This document shows, in pieces, positions 18,978 through 26,672 of a stretch of 41,112 nucleotides of DNA. The stretch is from Gemmataceae bacterium (GTDB taxonomy: Bacteria; Planctomycetota; Planctomycetia; Gemmatales; Gemmataceae): NCBI GenBank assembly GCA_019752375.1, contig JAIEMG010000104.1, forward strand, positions 1 to 41,112, given 5' to 3'. The notes under the pieces are model-generated. The model searched no databases. It was not told the DNA's origin and saw only the letters and a program-made list of their open reading frames with translations. Every line of letters begins with the position of its first letter. Within the stretch, counting starts at the first letter, position 1. The translations under genes and the position numbers were made by a program.

Positions 18978-20660
18978 ATGAGCCATCCGACACCCGCCGA
19001 GGCCGACGCCGCCCGCGACGAGCAGCTTGCTCATGTGCTTGACCAGCTGACCGAGCAGCTGCATCGAGGGCAGCGGGCAGACATCGACTCCGCGTGCATC
19101 AACCATCCCGAATTGGCCAGAGAGCTGCGCGAATTATGGGCGACGGTGCAGGTGGCCCAGGAATGCGCCCGCGATGCGGAGCAGGAACCGCTCACGATCG
19201 ACGAGCGGAGCCCGATTGCGCCCGCGTTTGATCCACCTCGTGCGGGCACGCTGCCGCGTCAGTTCGGCGATTACGAGCTGCTCGAAGAACTGGGCCGTGG
19301 GGGCATGGGCGTCGTCTACAAGGCACGGCAGCGAAGCCTCGACCGCAGCGTGGCGCTCAAGATGATCCTGCGCGGCGAGCTGGCGTCGGAGGCGGACCTG
19401 AAGCGCTTTCGCGCCGAAGCCGAGTCCGCCGCACGGCTGGAGCATCCGAACATCGTGCCGGTGTATGAAGTCGGTGCTCCCGACGGCCAGGCCTACTTCA
19501 GCATGAAGTTCGTCGAAGGCAAGACGTTGGCCGCCAAGCTCGCGGAAGGCCCTCTCCAGCCCCGCGAGGCCGCGGAACTCGTGGCTGCGATCGCGCGGGC
19601 GGTCCATCACGCCCATCAGAACGGCATCTTGCACCGCGACCTGAAGCCGTCCAATGTGCTGCTCGACCGGCAGAACCGGCCGCACGTCAGCGACTTCGGC
19701 CTGGCCAAGCGCGTCGAAGGCGGACCGAGCCTGACGCGGACAGGCGCCATTGTCGGTACGCCAAGCTACATGGCGCCCGAGCAGGCGGCGGGAAGCCGGG
19801 GCGTTATCGGTCCGGCCAGCGACGTGTACAGCCTGGGCACGATTCTGTACGAGATCCTTACCGGTCGGCCGCCGTTTCAGGCCGCATCCGCGGTGGACAC
19901 ACTGATGCTCGTGCTGGAGCAGGAGCCGGTCCCGCCGCGGCGGCTCAATCCCAAAGTCGATCGCGAGCTGGAGATGATCTGCCTGAAGTGCCTGCAAAAG
20001 CCCGCGGACCTCCGCTATGCGACGGCCGGCAAGCTGGCGGACGACCTCGAAGCCTTTCTGAAGGGCGAGCCGATCGCCGCACGGCCCAGCGGTATGGCGT
20101 TTTTCATGGTGAACCTGCTACGTGAGACGCACCAGGCCGGCGTCCTGGAAAACTGGGGCGTGCTCTGGATGTGGCACAGCCTGGTGCTGCTCATCCTCTG
20201 CTTCGCGACCAATTTCCTTGCCTGGAAGCACGTGGAGAGCGTTCATCCCTATCTGGGGCTATGGATTGTCGGCCTGGGAACATGGGGGTCGATTTTCTGG
20301 GCCATTCGCCGGCTGGGCGGCCCGGTGACGTTTGTCGAACGCGAGATTGCCCACATTTGGGCCGCGAGCACGCTCGGCAGCATCAGCCTGTTCGGCGTCG
20401 AGATCCTGATGGGCCTGAAGGTGCTGACCCTGTCGCCGGTGCTAGCCGTGCTGGCGGGCATGGTGTTCCTCGTGAAGGCGGGCATGCTGTCGGGCTGGTT
20501 CTACCTCGCCTCCGCTGCGTGCTTCGTGACGGCGGTGTTCATGGCGTTGTTTCCTTCCATTGGCCTGATCCTGTTCGGCACCGTGTCGGCCGTTTGCTTC
20601 TTCTATCCGGGGCTCAAGTACTACCGACAACGGATCCAGGCCTCGCGGTCCACTGCTTGA
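18978..20660 (+). CDS. Ser/Thr protein kinase with polytopic membrane C-terminus
   Basis: From ATG 18978 the 560-residue product has an N-terminal helical region (about 1-90, DEQLAHVLDQLTEQLHRG) of the kind found at the front of many planctomycete kinases. A Hanks kinase domain follows (about 98-365): LGRGGMGVVYKA, Lys128, HRDLKPSNVLLD (219-230), DFGLAKR (239-245) and GTPSYMAPEQ, all intact. The last third (about 393-545) is made of six or so membrane helices (WMWHSLVLLILCFATNFLAW, LWIVGLGTWGSIFWAI, VLAVLAGMVFLVKAGML, IGLILFGTVSAVCFF). There is no extracellular sensor domain; the membrane part itself may sense or anchor. It is divergent from dnaE. A longer frame upstream runs through a palindromic repeat and is not likely to be coding. 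Confidence 0.9.
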   Translation: MSHPTPAEADAARDEQLAHVLDQLTEQLHRGQRADIDSACINHPELARELRELWATVQVAQECARDAEQEPLTIDERSPIAPAFDPPRAGTLPRQFGDYELLEELGRGGMGVVYKARQRSLDRSVALKMILRGELASEADLKRFRAEAESAARLEHPNIVPVYEVGAPDGQAYFSMKFVEGKTLAAKLAEGPLQPREAAELVAAIARAVHHAHQNGILHRDLKPSNVLLDRQNRPHVSDFGLAKRVEGGPSLTRTGAIVGTPSYMAPEQAAGSRGVIGPASDVYSLGTILYEILTGRPPFQAASAVDTLMLVLEQEPVPPRRLNPKVDRELEMICLKCLQKPADLRYATAGKLADDLEAFLKGEPIAARPSGMAFFMVNLLRETHQAGVLENWGVLWMWHSLVLLILCFATNFLAWKHVESVHPYLGLWIVGLGTWGSIFWAIRRLGGPVTFVEREIAHIWAASTLGSISLFGVEILMGLKVLTLSPVLAVLAGMVFLVKAGMLSGWFYLASAACFVTAVFMALFPSIGLILFGTVSAVCFFYPGLKYYRQRIQASRSTA

Positions 20661-20802
20661 GCGGTGCCGTTTCATCGTTTTTCCTTGCACTGCCTTTCCC
20701 GCTCCACTACAGAGGACCGTGGCATAGGTAGATCGTTCATTCGCATCTTGCCTGCCGCGACCTGGGGTGGGCCCGCGGAGGCGACACCCAAGGAGCGACG
20801 AC

Positions 20803-21384
20803 ATGATTTTCAAGTTTCGCATCGCATTGGCCGTGGTCGGCGCCAGCGTGCTGGCCATGAGCACGCTTCGCGCGGCTGACGGCGACGTCAAGGTCGGCGA
20901 TGCCGCGCCGTCCTTCGAGAGCACCGACGACGCTGGCAAGTCGTGGAAGTCGGCCGACCACTTCGGCAAGAAGATCGTGGTCGTCTATTTCTACCCCGCC
21001 GATTTCACCGGCGGCTGCACCAAGCAGGCGTGCGCCTTTCGCGACGACTTCAAGAAACTGGCCGACAAGGGCGTCGAGGTCATCGGCATCAGCGCCGATT
21101 CCGTCAAGACGCACGAGGCGTTCAAGAAGTCGCACAAGCTGCCGTTCACGTTGCTGGCCGACGAGAAGGGCGACGTGGCCAAGAAGTTCGGCGTCCCTGT
21201 CGGCAAGGGTGGCAAGGCCAAGGGCACCGTGGACGGAACCGACATGGTCTTCGAGCGCAATGCCTCGATCGCACGCTGGACTTTCGTGATCGGCAAGGAC
21301 GGCAAGGTCGCGTTCAAGAACGACAAGGTCACCGCGGCCGAGGACAGCAAGAAGATCCTCGAAGTCGTGGAAGGCCTGAAGTAA
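20803..21384 (+). CDS. Exported peroxiredoxin (Bcp/PrxQ type)
   Basis: From ATG 20803 the 193-residue product starts with a signal peptide (FRIALAVVGASVLAMSTLRA). It continues as an AhpC/TSA peroxiredoxin: VGDAAPSFESTDDAGKSW, VVVYFYPADFTGGCTKQAC with the peroxidatic Cys72 and the resolving Cys77 five residues later as in PrxQ/Bcp enzymes, then VIGISADSVKTHEAFKK and LPFTLLADEKGDVAKKFGV. It reduces hydrogen peroxide or organic peroxides using a thiol donor, here probably in the periplasm. A Lys/Gly-rich insertion (KGGKAKGTVDG) is slightly longer than usual. AAGGAG lies well upstream of the ATG. No regulatory gene is adjacent. Confidence 0.92.
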   Translation: MIFKFRIALAVVGASVLAMSTLRAADGDVKVGDAAPSFESTDDAGKSWKSADHFGKKIVVVYFYPADFTGGCTKQACAFRDDFKKLADKGVEVIGISADSVKTHEAFKKSHKLPFTLLADEKGDVAKKFGVPVGKGGKAKGTVDGTDMVFERNASIARWTFVIGKDGKVAFKNDKVTAAEDSKKILEVVEGLK

Positions 21385-21476
21385 CTATTGTCGTCAAGAT
21401 GCTTGATGGGCCGTGCGGCCTCGCGCCGCGCGGCCTGTCTGGCTTTGCTACTTCTGTCCCGGCATCGCCCTGGGCG

Positions 21477-21514
21477 AAACAAAAACAAACGGGAGGTCGG
21501 AAGACCTCCCGTTC
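21477..21514 (-). terminator. Intrinsic terminator downstream of the Cys-rich protein gene
   Basis: AACGGGAGGTC and GACCTCCCGTT form an 11-bp perfect stem around a GGAA loop (21489-21514). On the minus strand it is followed by TTTGTTTTTGTTT (21477-21489), giving a strong intrinsic terminator 27 bp past the stop of the minus-strand gene. The stem could also stop plus-strand transcription from the peroxiredoxin gene. Confidence 0.8.
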
Positions 21515-21540
21515 GCATTTCACTGCTTTCGCGGAGTGCC

Positions 21541-22140
21541 TTAGAAGGGCACTTCGGTGGCCTTCGGAGCAACGACCGGGGCCGTTGCGCCCGAGTCCAG
21601 GGCCGGGGCGTTCAGGTTCGCGCCGCCCTCGGGCATCTTCTTGCCGCCGTCCTTCGGCGGAGCGATGGGCTCAGCCTTGATGGCGGGAGCCGCCGGCATG
21701 ATCGTCGTGCCGCAGCTGTTGCAAGTATCGCAGCACGTGTCGCAGCAGTCCTTCTTGTGGAACTTCTTGAAGCACTTCTTCAGGAAAGATTCCTTCTCGC
21801 AGCAAGAATCACAGGTGTCGCAGGTCGGCTGGCAGCATTCCTTCTTGTGGTGCTTGTGCTTCTTGCAACCGGTGTCGCAGCACGGGGCGGGCTGGCAGCA
21901 GGGGGCGGGTTCGCAGCAGAGCGGTTCGCAGCAGTCGTTCTTATGGAACTTCTTGAAGCACTTCTTCAGGAAAGATTCCTTCTCGCAACAAGTGTTGCAA
22001 GTATCGCAACCGCTTCCACAGTTGCCGCCGCAACACGCGCCGCCGGGAGCGACGACAGGCACTGGCGCCAGCGGAGCTGCCGGGACCGGGTCGGCGCCCG
22101 TAAGCAACGCGGACGTCATTAGCAGAAACGCAGCATGCAT
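21541..22140 (-). CDS. Secreted Cys/Lys-rich repeat protein
   Basis: This 199-residue protein contains 30 cysteines. It has a short signal-like N-terminus (MHAAFLLMTSALLTGADPV), a Pro/Ala/Val linker, and then a Cys/Lys core (about 35-140) with many CC, CDTC and CCQPAPCC motifs. Two copies of CCEKESFLKKCFKKFHK are encoded by an identical 44-bp sequence. A His/Lys patch (GCKKHKHHKKECC) lies between the copies, and a Pro/Ala tail follows. The Cys arrangement suggests metal binding or dense disulphide bonding at the envelope. I know of similar Cys-rich secreted proteins in planctomycetes but no assigned function. I chose ATG 22140 because GGAGG lies 7 nt upstream; another ATG 6 nt earlier is too close to it. 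Confidence 0.78.
   Translation of the reverse strand: MHAAFLLMTSALLTGADPVPAAPLAPVPVVAPGGACCGGNCGSGCDTCNTCCEKESFLKKCFKKFHKNDCCEPLCCEPAPCCQPAPCCDTGCKKHKHHKKECCQPTCDTCDSCCEKESFLKKCFKKFHKKDCCDTCCDTCNSCGTTIMPAAPAIKAEPIAPPKDGGKKMPEGGANLNAPALDSGATAPVVAPKATEVPF
21758..21987. repeat. Exact 44-bp direct repeat inside the Cys-rich gene
   Basis: Positions 21758-21801 and 21944-21987 are identical over 44 bp (start TGGAACTTCTTGAAGCAC, end CCTTCTCGCA). They are 186 bp apart, which is 62 codons, so both stay in frame and encode CEKESFLKKCFKKFH. Identity at third codon positions implies a recent duplication or gene conversion. Confidence 0.9.
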
Positions 22141-22461
22141 GGTCATTCCTCCGTTGTGAAGCTCGGTGCTTCGATTCCTGGTACAGGGGCCGAACTGGCC
22201 ATGCCCGGCAGCTCGCCCCAGACGATTCGTTCTTCCGTGGCTTCCTTGGCGGCTTCTGTCCTTGAGGCCGACACGTCAGACTTGTCACACTTGAAATCGG
22301 CTGGAGACCGACCGCCTCTGCAGTCGCCTTGCCCGAAGGTCGCATTCTTCCCCTCTCCCGGGTATTCCCGCACTAATCAACGAGGATGTTGCGCCCAGGC
22401 GAACCGGCGAGCCGGGGCAAGCTGTAACGCCGGCTGCCTTCGGCTCCCGTACCGGTGGCTC
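22141..22461. other. Intergenic region between divergent genes, no gene seen
   Basis: Roughly 320 bp upstream of both the Cys-rich gene (minus) and the phosphatase gene (plus). I see no protein or RNA gene in it. A sigma-70-like promoter for the plus-strand gene lies at its right-hand end. Confidence 0.5.
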
Positions 22462-22491
22462 TTGAGCGACTTTGCAGATTGCGCGTATAGT
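22462..22491 (+). promoter_or_regulatory. Sigma-70-like promoter for the phosphatase gene
   Basis: TTGAGC (22462-22467) and TATAGT (22486-22491) are separated by 18 bp and lie just upstream of the AGGAGG (22501-22506) and ATG (22515). If used, the transcript leader would be only about 15-20 nt. This is pattern evidence only. Confidence 0.45.
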
Positions 22492-22514
22492 GACGTGCCA
22501 AGGAGGCGGTGCGC

Positions 22515-23369
22515 ATGGAACGGGCAATGTCAGGGGCGGTGATCCAGGCGGGCGATGAGCTCGCCCTGTTGCGTCGTCGCCTGGCCGAGAAGGCCTCGGA
22601 ACTCCATCAGGCCCACGAACGCCTTCGGCAGCTTTATGCCCAGGCCGACGTGGAACGGGAGACGGCACGGCGACTACAAAGGGCGTTCCGAGCGCCCTCG
22701 CTGCCGGGTGCGGGAGGCCTCCGGCTCGCCGTTTATCACCGAAACAGCGGCTGCCTGGGCGGCGACCTTTACGACGCCTTCCGAATGGACGAGTCCCGCT
22801 TCGGCCTCTATCTGGCCGACGCCATGGGCCACGGCGTGGCTGCCAGTCTCCTCGGGCTGTTCGTTCGTGCCCAGCTCGAAACCAAAGAGACCGCCAACGG
22901 CAGCTACCGGGTGCTGGCTCCCGACGAAGTGCTGGATCGCCTGAATCGAGCGCTGCTCGAACGCGAGTTGCCGGACACGCCGTTTCTCAGCATGGCCTAT
23001 GGACTCTTCGATGCGCGCGATGGAACCTTCCAGCTCGCCCGCGCCGGTCAACCGGCCCCGCTCCACATTCGTCGGGATGGCGAAGTCGAAGTCTGGTCCG
23101 GTTCCGGTGCTCTGCTCGGTGTGTGCGCAGGGAAGTTCGCATGCCGGGAGAAGCACCTTGGCATCGGCGACAAGCTGATCCTTTATAGCGATGGTCTGGT
23201 CCCAGCGAATGCCGAGGGACAGCCCCAGCTCACTACCCTATTCGCAGCAGCGCGGCAGCATCGGGCGCTGGCGATCCAGCCACTTGTCGAACACTTGGCT
23301 GACGACCTGCGCGATCAGAGCTGCACACAGGAAGACGTGACGATCTTGGGTCTGGAACGGACAGTTTGA
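22515..23369 (+). CDS. PP2C-type phosphatase of the RsbU/SpoIIE family
   Basis: The 284-residue product has an N-terminal coiled coil (LALLRRRLAEKASELHQAHE through the ERETARRLQRAF segment) and a SpoIIE/PP2C_SIG domain (about 65-284). Metal-binding Asp residues are visible in GGDLYDAF (Asp84), DAMGHGVAASLL (Asp102), LILYSDGLV (Asp226) and QEDVTIL (Asp274), so the enzyme should be active. Such phosphatases usually dephosphorylate an anti-sigma-factor antagonist in a partner-switching pathway, but no STAS or anti-sigma gene lies nearby. There is no PAS, GAF or receiver domain, so its input is unclear. AGGAGG 8 nt before ATG 22515 sets the start; a GTG 6 nt earlier is too close. Confidence 0.9.
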   Translation: MERAMSGAVIQAGDELALLRRRLAEKASELHQAHERLRQLYAQADVERETARRLQRAFRAPSLPGAGGLRLAVYHRNSGCLGGDLYDAFRMDESRFGLYLADAMGHGVAASLLGLFVRAQLETKETANGSYRVLAPDEVLDRLNRALLERELPDTPFLSMAYGLFDARDGTFQLARAGQPAPLHIRRDGEVEVWSGSGALLGVCAGKFACREKHLGIGDKLILYSDGLVPANAEGQPQLTTLFAAARQHRALAIQPLVEHLADDLRDQSCTQEDVTILGLERTV

Positions 23370-23379
23370 CAGTCAGCCA

Positions 23380-23407
23380 GACCGGCTGGAAGCCGGCCCC
23401 ACAATAA
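23380..23407. repeat. REP-like hairpin between convergent genes
   Basis: The core GACCGGCTGGAAGCCGGCC has a CCGGCT/AGCCGG stem around GGA and is followed by CCACA. It lies between the phosphatase stop (23369) and the stop of the minus-strand nucleotidyltransferase (23421). The same unit appears, in doubled and more degraded form, at 9481-9525. Confidence 0.65.
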
Positions 23408-23420
23408 CACCGCTCGGATG

Positions 23421-24524
23421 TCAGCCGTTGCTGCGTTCCAGCTCTTTCAAGTAGTCCAGCGCTTCATCCACGGTCCCAACCACCGCTCCCGGCACCCGAC
23501 CCCGATCGTCGAGCTCTCGCAGCAGCATCAAGTCTTCAAAATCGGGTGATGTCTCCAGCGTTCGCCTCAGCTTTGGCGGTAATGCGCCGGTGCGGTACAG
23601 GTGAGCGTCCATGTGATGCTCGATGAAGAACTGCGTGCGCTCGGTAATGAGACCATCCAGAGCGCTCAGGGCGGCCGCCACGTGATTGGCCGGGTCGAGT
23701 CCCTTGCCGATATCGTGCAGGAGTGCTGCCAGCATGAACTCCTCGTCGTAGGGGCGATGATCGCGGGCAAGCTCGAAGACCTGGAGCAGGTGATACAGCA
23801 CGTCCCCCTCGGGATGGTGCCGCGCGGACTGCTTCACTTCCTCCAGCGGCAACAGCAGCATGCGGTACACTGCATAGGGATCGAGCGTCTCGACAGCCTG
23901 CTCCAGTTCGGCGTCGAGCTGGATGCCGGGATACTCGACGATCAGGAATTCCTCCAGCTCGCGAATCGACGCCCGTTCGATTGCCTTGCCGGTGATGGAG
24001 CTACGAAAGACGTAGTGGGCCTTATCGTCCGGGTAAACGGTGAGCTCGAAGTTGTAACGGTCGTGAACGTGGATATGGGTGAAGACACGCGCTTCGCCGT
24101 GCTTGACGACTTGCTTGCGTTCGAGGTCGAACTGGTAGCCTTCGTTCTCCAGCAGGTCCGTCAGCAGGCCGGGACTGTCGGTGAAGACGTGAATGTCGAT
24201 GTCGCTGCCCTTGCGTACGTGTCCAGTCATCACGCTGCCGATGAGACGCGGACGATACGCGCGCATTTGCCGCATGAAATGCAGAGCGGCCAGACGCATT
24301 TCGCGCAGGTGAGCCGTGCGGCGGTCGCCTTCGTGCAGGCGTGCGAACACCTGGATTTGCTCGCGGATCTCGGCGTTGGAGGGGAGGTCTTCGGGTTTGA
24401 CGCTTTGACGGCACAGTCGGCGAGCGGCCTTCCGTTTGGCAGTGAAGTACTCGGTCTCCTGGCGCTCGTACATCAGCCGAGCGGCTTCTAACGCGATCGC
24501 CTGTCGCAGTCTGACATTGCTCAT
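23421..24524 (-). CDS. Nucleotidyltransferase-HD domain protein
   Basis: The 367-residue protein has a helical N-terminus and a pol-beta-type nucleotidyltransferase core (about 90-200) with RLIGSVMTGHVRKGSDIDIH. The G-S motif lies at 96-97 and the metal-binding Asp residues are 108 and 110; a possible third acidic site is in NFELTVYPDD. An HD domain (about 240-310) follows, with His245 and the HDIGKG motif (His270, Asp271) plus a later HHMDAH. The arrangement recalls CCA-adding enzymes, but the typical GGxVRD motif and tRNA-binding parts are missing, so I would not call it cca. It could add or remove a nucleotide on an RNA or small molecule. It is the last gene of a minus-strand run, 61 bp after the hydrolase gene. 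Confidence 0.8.
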   Translation of the reverse strand: MSNVRLRQAIALEAARLMYERQETEYFTAKRKAARRLCRQSVKPEDLPSNAEIREQIQVFARLHEGDRRTAHLREMRLAALHFMRQMRAYRPRLIGSVMTGHVRKGSDIDIHVFTDSPGLLTDLLENEGYQFDLERKQVVKHGEARVFTHIHVHDRYNFELTVYPDDKAHYVFRSSITGKAIERASIRELEEFLIVEYPGIQLDAELEQAVETLDPYAVYRMLLLPLEEVKQSARHHPEGDVLYHLLQVFELARDHRPYDEEFMLAALLHDIGKGLDPANHVAAALSALDGLITERTQFFIEHHMDAHLYRTGALPPKLRRTLETSPDFEDLMLLRELDDRGRVPGAVVGTVDEALDYLKELERSNG

Positions 24525-24585
24525 CCTTTCAAGTGCGCCGATATCAAGCCCATGTTCACGGCGCGGGGCTTCCCTTCATTATACG

Positions 24586-25356
24586 CTATTTCAACCAGGG
24601 CGCCACTTCGCGAGCGAGGAATCCGGGCATGCTCGTTCCCTGGTGGCCGCCCAGGTAACCGCCGCGAATCATCTCGGTCGACCACGGCACTTCGACCAGG
24701 CGCTTGTAGGTCCGCACGTCGTCCTCCGTCATGTCGGCCGGGCGGGCGAAACCGCCGAGGCCCGCGCTGGACGTATGCACGCGATCCGCGGTGCCGAACT
24801 GTTGCGTGCCCCAGCCGAGGATGAACCAATCGTACTTCGAGTAGAACGATACAATTTCGCCCCGAGTCGCGCGGAACGCGGGACGCAAATCGTGGGTCGG
24901 GGAAACGGCCGCGGAGAGCAGAACGATTCGTTCCAGCGTCCGCGGCGGCAACTGCTCGGCGGCGAACAGCACCAACGCCGCACCGGCACTCTTGCCGACC
25001 AGGTAGACGGGACGGTTGGGGTTCGCCTTCTTGAAGCAACGCACCTCTTCCGCCAATTCGCTTGCACGGCTCACCAGGTAATACGTGTCCTGCAAGTCCT
25101 TCAAGAAGTGCAGCTTGCCGTGGGTCCAGACGAAGTCGCGCACCTCGTGGCGGACTCCGGCGTTCGGCAGTGCATGAATGGCCGCATGGCCGACACAGTC
25201 AATTCCGCCGATGCCGCCGACAACAAAGACGACGCCAGCGCGCGGATCGGGGTCAACGCTACCGGCGCTCGCTGACCTGGAATCGACTGCGCAGCCCAGC
25301 AGGATCGCGATTGTCGAGACGCAGGCGAGCTTCGCATTCAGGCGATGCTGAGACAT
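24586..25356 (-). CDS. Exported alpha/beta hydrolase
   Basis: From ATG 25356 the 256-residue product starts with a signal-like segment (LNAKLACVSTIAILLGCAV) in which LLGC could be a lipobox. It then has an alpha/beta hydrolase core: GVVFVVGGIGGIDCVGHAA, the nucleophile elbow VYLVGKSAGAALV (G-K-S-A-G), an acidic candidate in FYSKYDWFILGWG and a histidine in GGHQGTSM near the C-terminus. It is probably a periplasmic esterase or lipase-like enzyme, with the substrate unknown. A GTG at 25380 would overlap the upstream glycosyltransferase stop and is an alternative start; no clear Shine-Dalgarno sequence favours either. Its position after two membrane glycosyltransferases suggests a role in envelope glycan or acyl-group modification. 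Confidence 0.78.
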   Translation of the reverse strand: MSQHRLNAKLACVSTIAILLGCAVDSRSASAGSVDPDPRAGVVFVVGGIGGIDCVGHAAIHALPNAGVRHEVRDFVWTHGKLHFLKDLQDTYYLVSRASELAEEVRCFKKANPNRPVYLVGKSAGAALVLFAAEQLPPRTLERIVLLSAAVSPTHDLRPAFRATRGEIVSFYSKYDWFILGWGTQQFGTADRVHTSSAGLGGFARPADMTEDDVRTYKRLVEVPWSTEMIRGGYLGGHQGTSMPGFLAREVAPWLK

Positions 25357-25369
25357 GGCACGGTACTCG

Positions 25370-26620
25370 TCAAGCGGCACGGTTCAGGGACGCCGGATGC
25401 GCGGCCGCGGCAGCATCCACGCCCTCGGTCGGTCGGCGAAACGCCAGGCACAGAAGCCCGGCCATGAGTATCAGCCCCGCCAGAGGCTGCGGTCCGAGCG
25501 TGCGATACTGATGGGTCAAACTCGGCGCCCAGCCGGCCAGGAAGCCGCTCACAAGCAAACCGTACGCGCCGACCATCAGCACGTGCAGCCAGCGCGGACT
25601 CCCTTGCCGCCAGCTCCCGACCACGGCCCAGGCAACGGCCGGGGCCACCAGGATGTAAGTGCACGATTCCGTCGCGGGGCCCAGTACGGTCATCCAGCAG
25701 CAACCAATGCAGATCACGAAGTTTAGCAAGTGGTTGCGCGGCCAGTCGAGCGAACGGCCTGTAAGGCAAAGGATGGCCATCACGGCACCCGCCACCAGTT
25801 CGATCAGTCGATAGGTTTCCACGGGGATTGGTTCGGCCCAGACGCGAAATAGCAACTGCAAGTCGACGTAAGCGAAGGACAGTACTTGCGTCGAGCGGTC
25901 GTCAATCGAAATATGCCGCAACCAGTGGACATACTGGCGCGTGACGTAAGCCGGATCCTGCATCACAAACGGGATTGCCAGCCCGACGCCGATGACTGCG
26001 ACCAGCCGCCACAGGAATCGGCGCGGATAGAGCGCGGTCAGGAGCAGGGCGACGGCCAGCGGATACATCTTGAAAAGGACGCCTGTCGCCAGGCACGTCG
26101 CCGCGAGATTCCAGCGTTCAAGCTGGACCGCAGCCACCCCCAACAGCATCAGTCCCAGGACCAAGGCGTTGGCCTGGGCGTTGTTGATGTTGCCGACGGC
26201 CATTGGCAGCACAAGAATCAGCAGCAATGCGCGTTGCGTGCGCGTCAGAGTCGTGGGAAGAAGTAAGTGCATCCAGGCAAACAGCCCAGCAAGCAACACA
26301 CCCACGTTGAGAAGTCGCCAGCCAATTTCGGCGAGGCGTAGTGGGAGGCAGTTCCAGGGCACCATCGAGGCAGCGATGACGGGAGCATAGCGCCATCCGG
26401 GCAACTCTCCGCCCAGGTCGCCGCCCGGATACATGTCAGCACGCGTGCGCCAGCGTTCTGCAGCCCATAGGTAGATGGGGAGCACGCTACGGCTGCCGGC
26501 GCGTGGCGTCAGCAGCACGCGAGCGCTGATAATCAGCACCACCGCCATCCACAAGATGGCGGCCCACTGTTCCCAGGGCTGACGGCTTGCCCACCAACGA
26601 CGCAGACGTTCCGAACCCAT
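25370..26620 (-). CDS. GT87/DUF2029-type membrane glycosyltransferase
   Basis: The 416-residue product has about ten membrane helices in the GT-C/DUF2029 pattern. An N-terminal helix (WAAILWMAVVLIISARVLL) is followed by a loop with DMYPGGDLGGELPGWRYAP. Further helices include LLLILVLPMAVGNINNAQAN, LATGVLFKMYPLAVALLLTA and a C-terminal group (LAGLILMAGLLCLAFRRP). NNAQANALVLGLMLLG and the KMYP segment are typical of this family, whose known members use polyprenyl-phosphate-linked mannose or related donors outside the membrane. It is a paralogue of the frameshifted gene just upstream. The start is ATG 26620; the frame reaches further back without a plausible N-terminus. Its stop nearly abuts the following hydrolase gene. 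Confidence 0.85.
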   Translation of the reverse strand: MGSERLRRWWASRQPWEQWAAILWMAVVLIISARVLLTPRAGSRSVLPIYLWAAERWRTRADMYPGGDLGGELPGWRYAPVIAASMVPWNCLPLRLAEIGWRLLNVGVLLAGLFAWMHLLLPTTLTRTQRALLLILVLPMAVGNINNAQANALVLGLMLLGVAAVQLERWNLAATCLATGVLFKMYPLAVALLLTALYPRRFLWRLVAVIGVGLAIPFVMQDPAYVTRQYVHWLRHISIDDRSTQVLSFAYVDLQLLFRVWAEPIPVETYRLIELVAGAVMAILCLTGRSLDWPRNHLLNFVICIGCCWMTVLGPATESCTYILVAPAVAWAVVGSWRQGSPRWLHVLMVGAYGLLVSGFLAGWAPSLTHQYRTLGPQPLAGLILMAGLLCLAFRRPTEGVDAAAAAHPASLNRAA

Positions 26621-26672
26621 GGCTCCCCCAGTCCCCGAGCCTGCCGCCATCCGTTTTCGGTGGCAAGAAGTC

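Noticed and set aside
20661-20802. Possible RNA gene upstream of the peroxiredoxin
   Set aside because: No cloverleaf or conserved RNA motif could be formed; the stretch looks like ordinary intergenic DNA.
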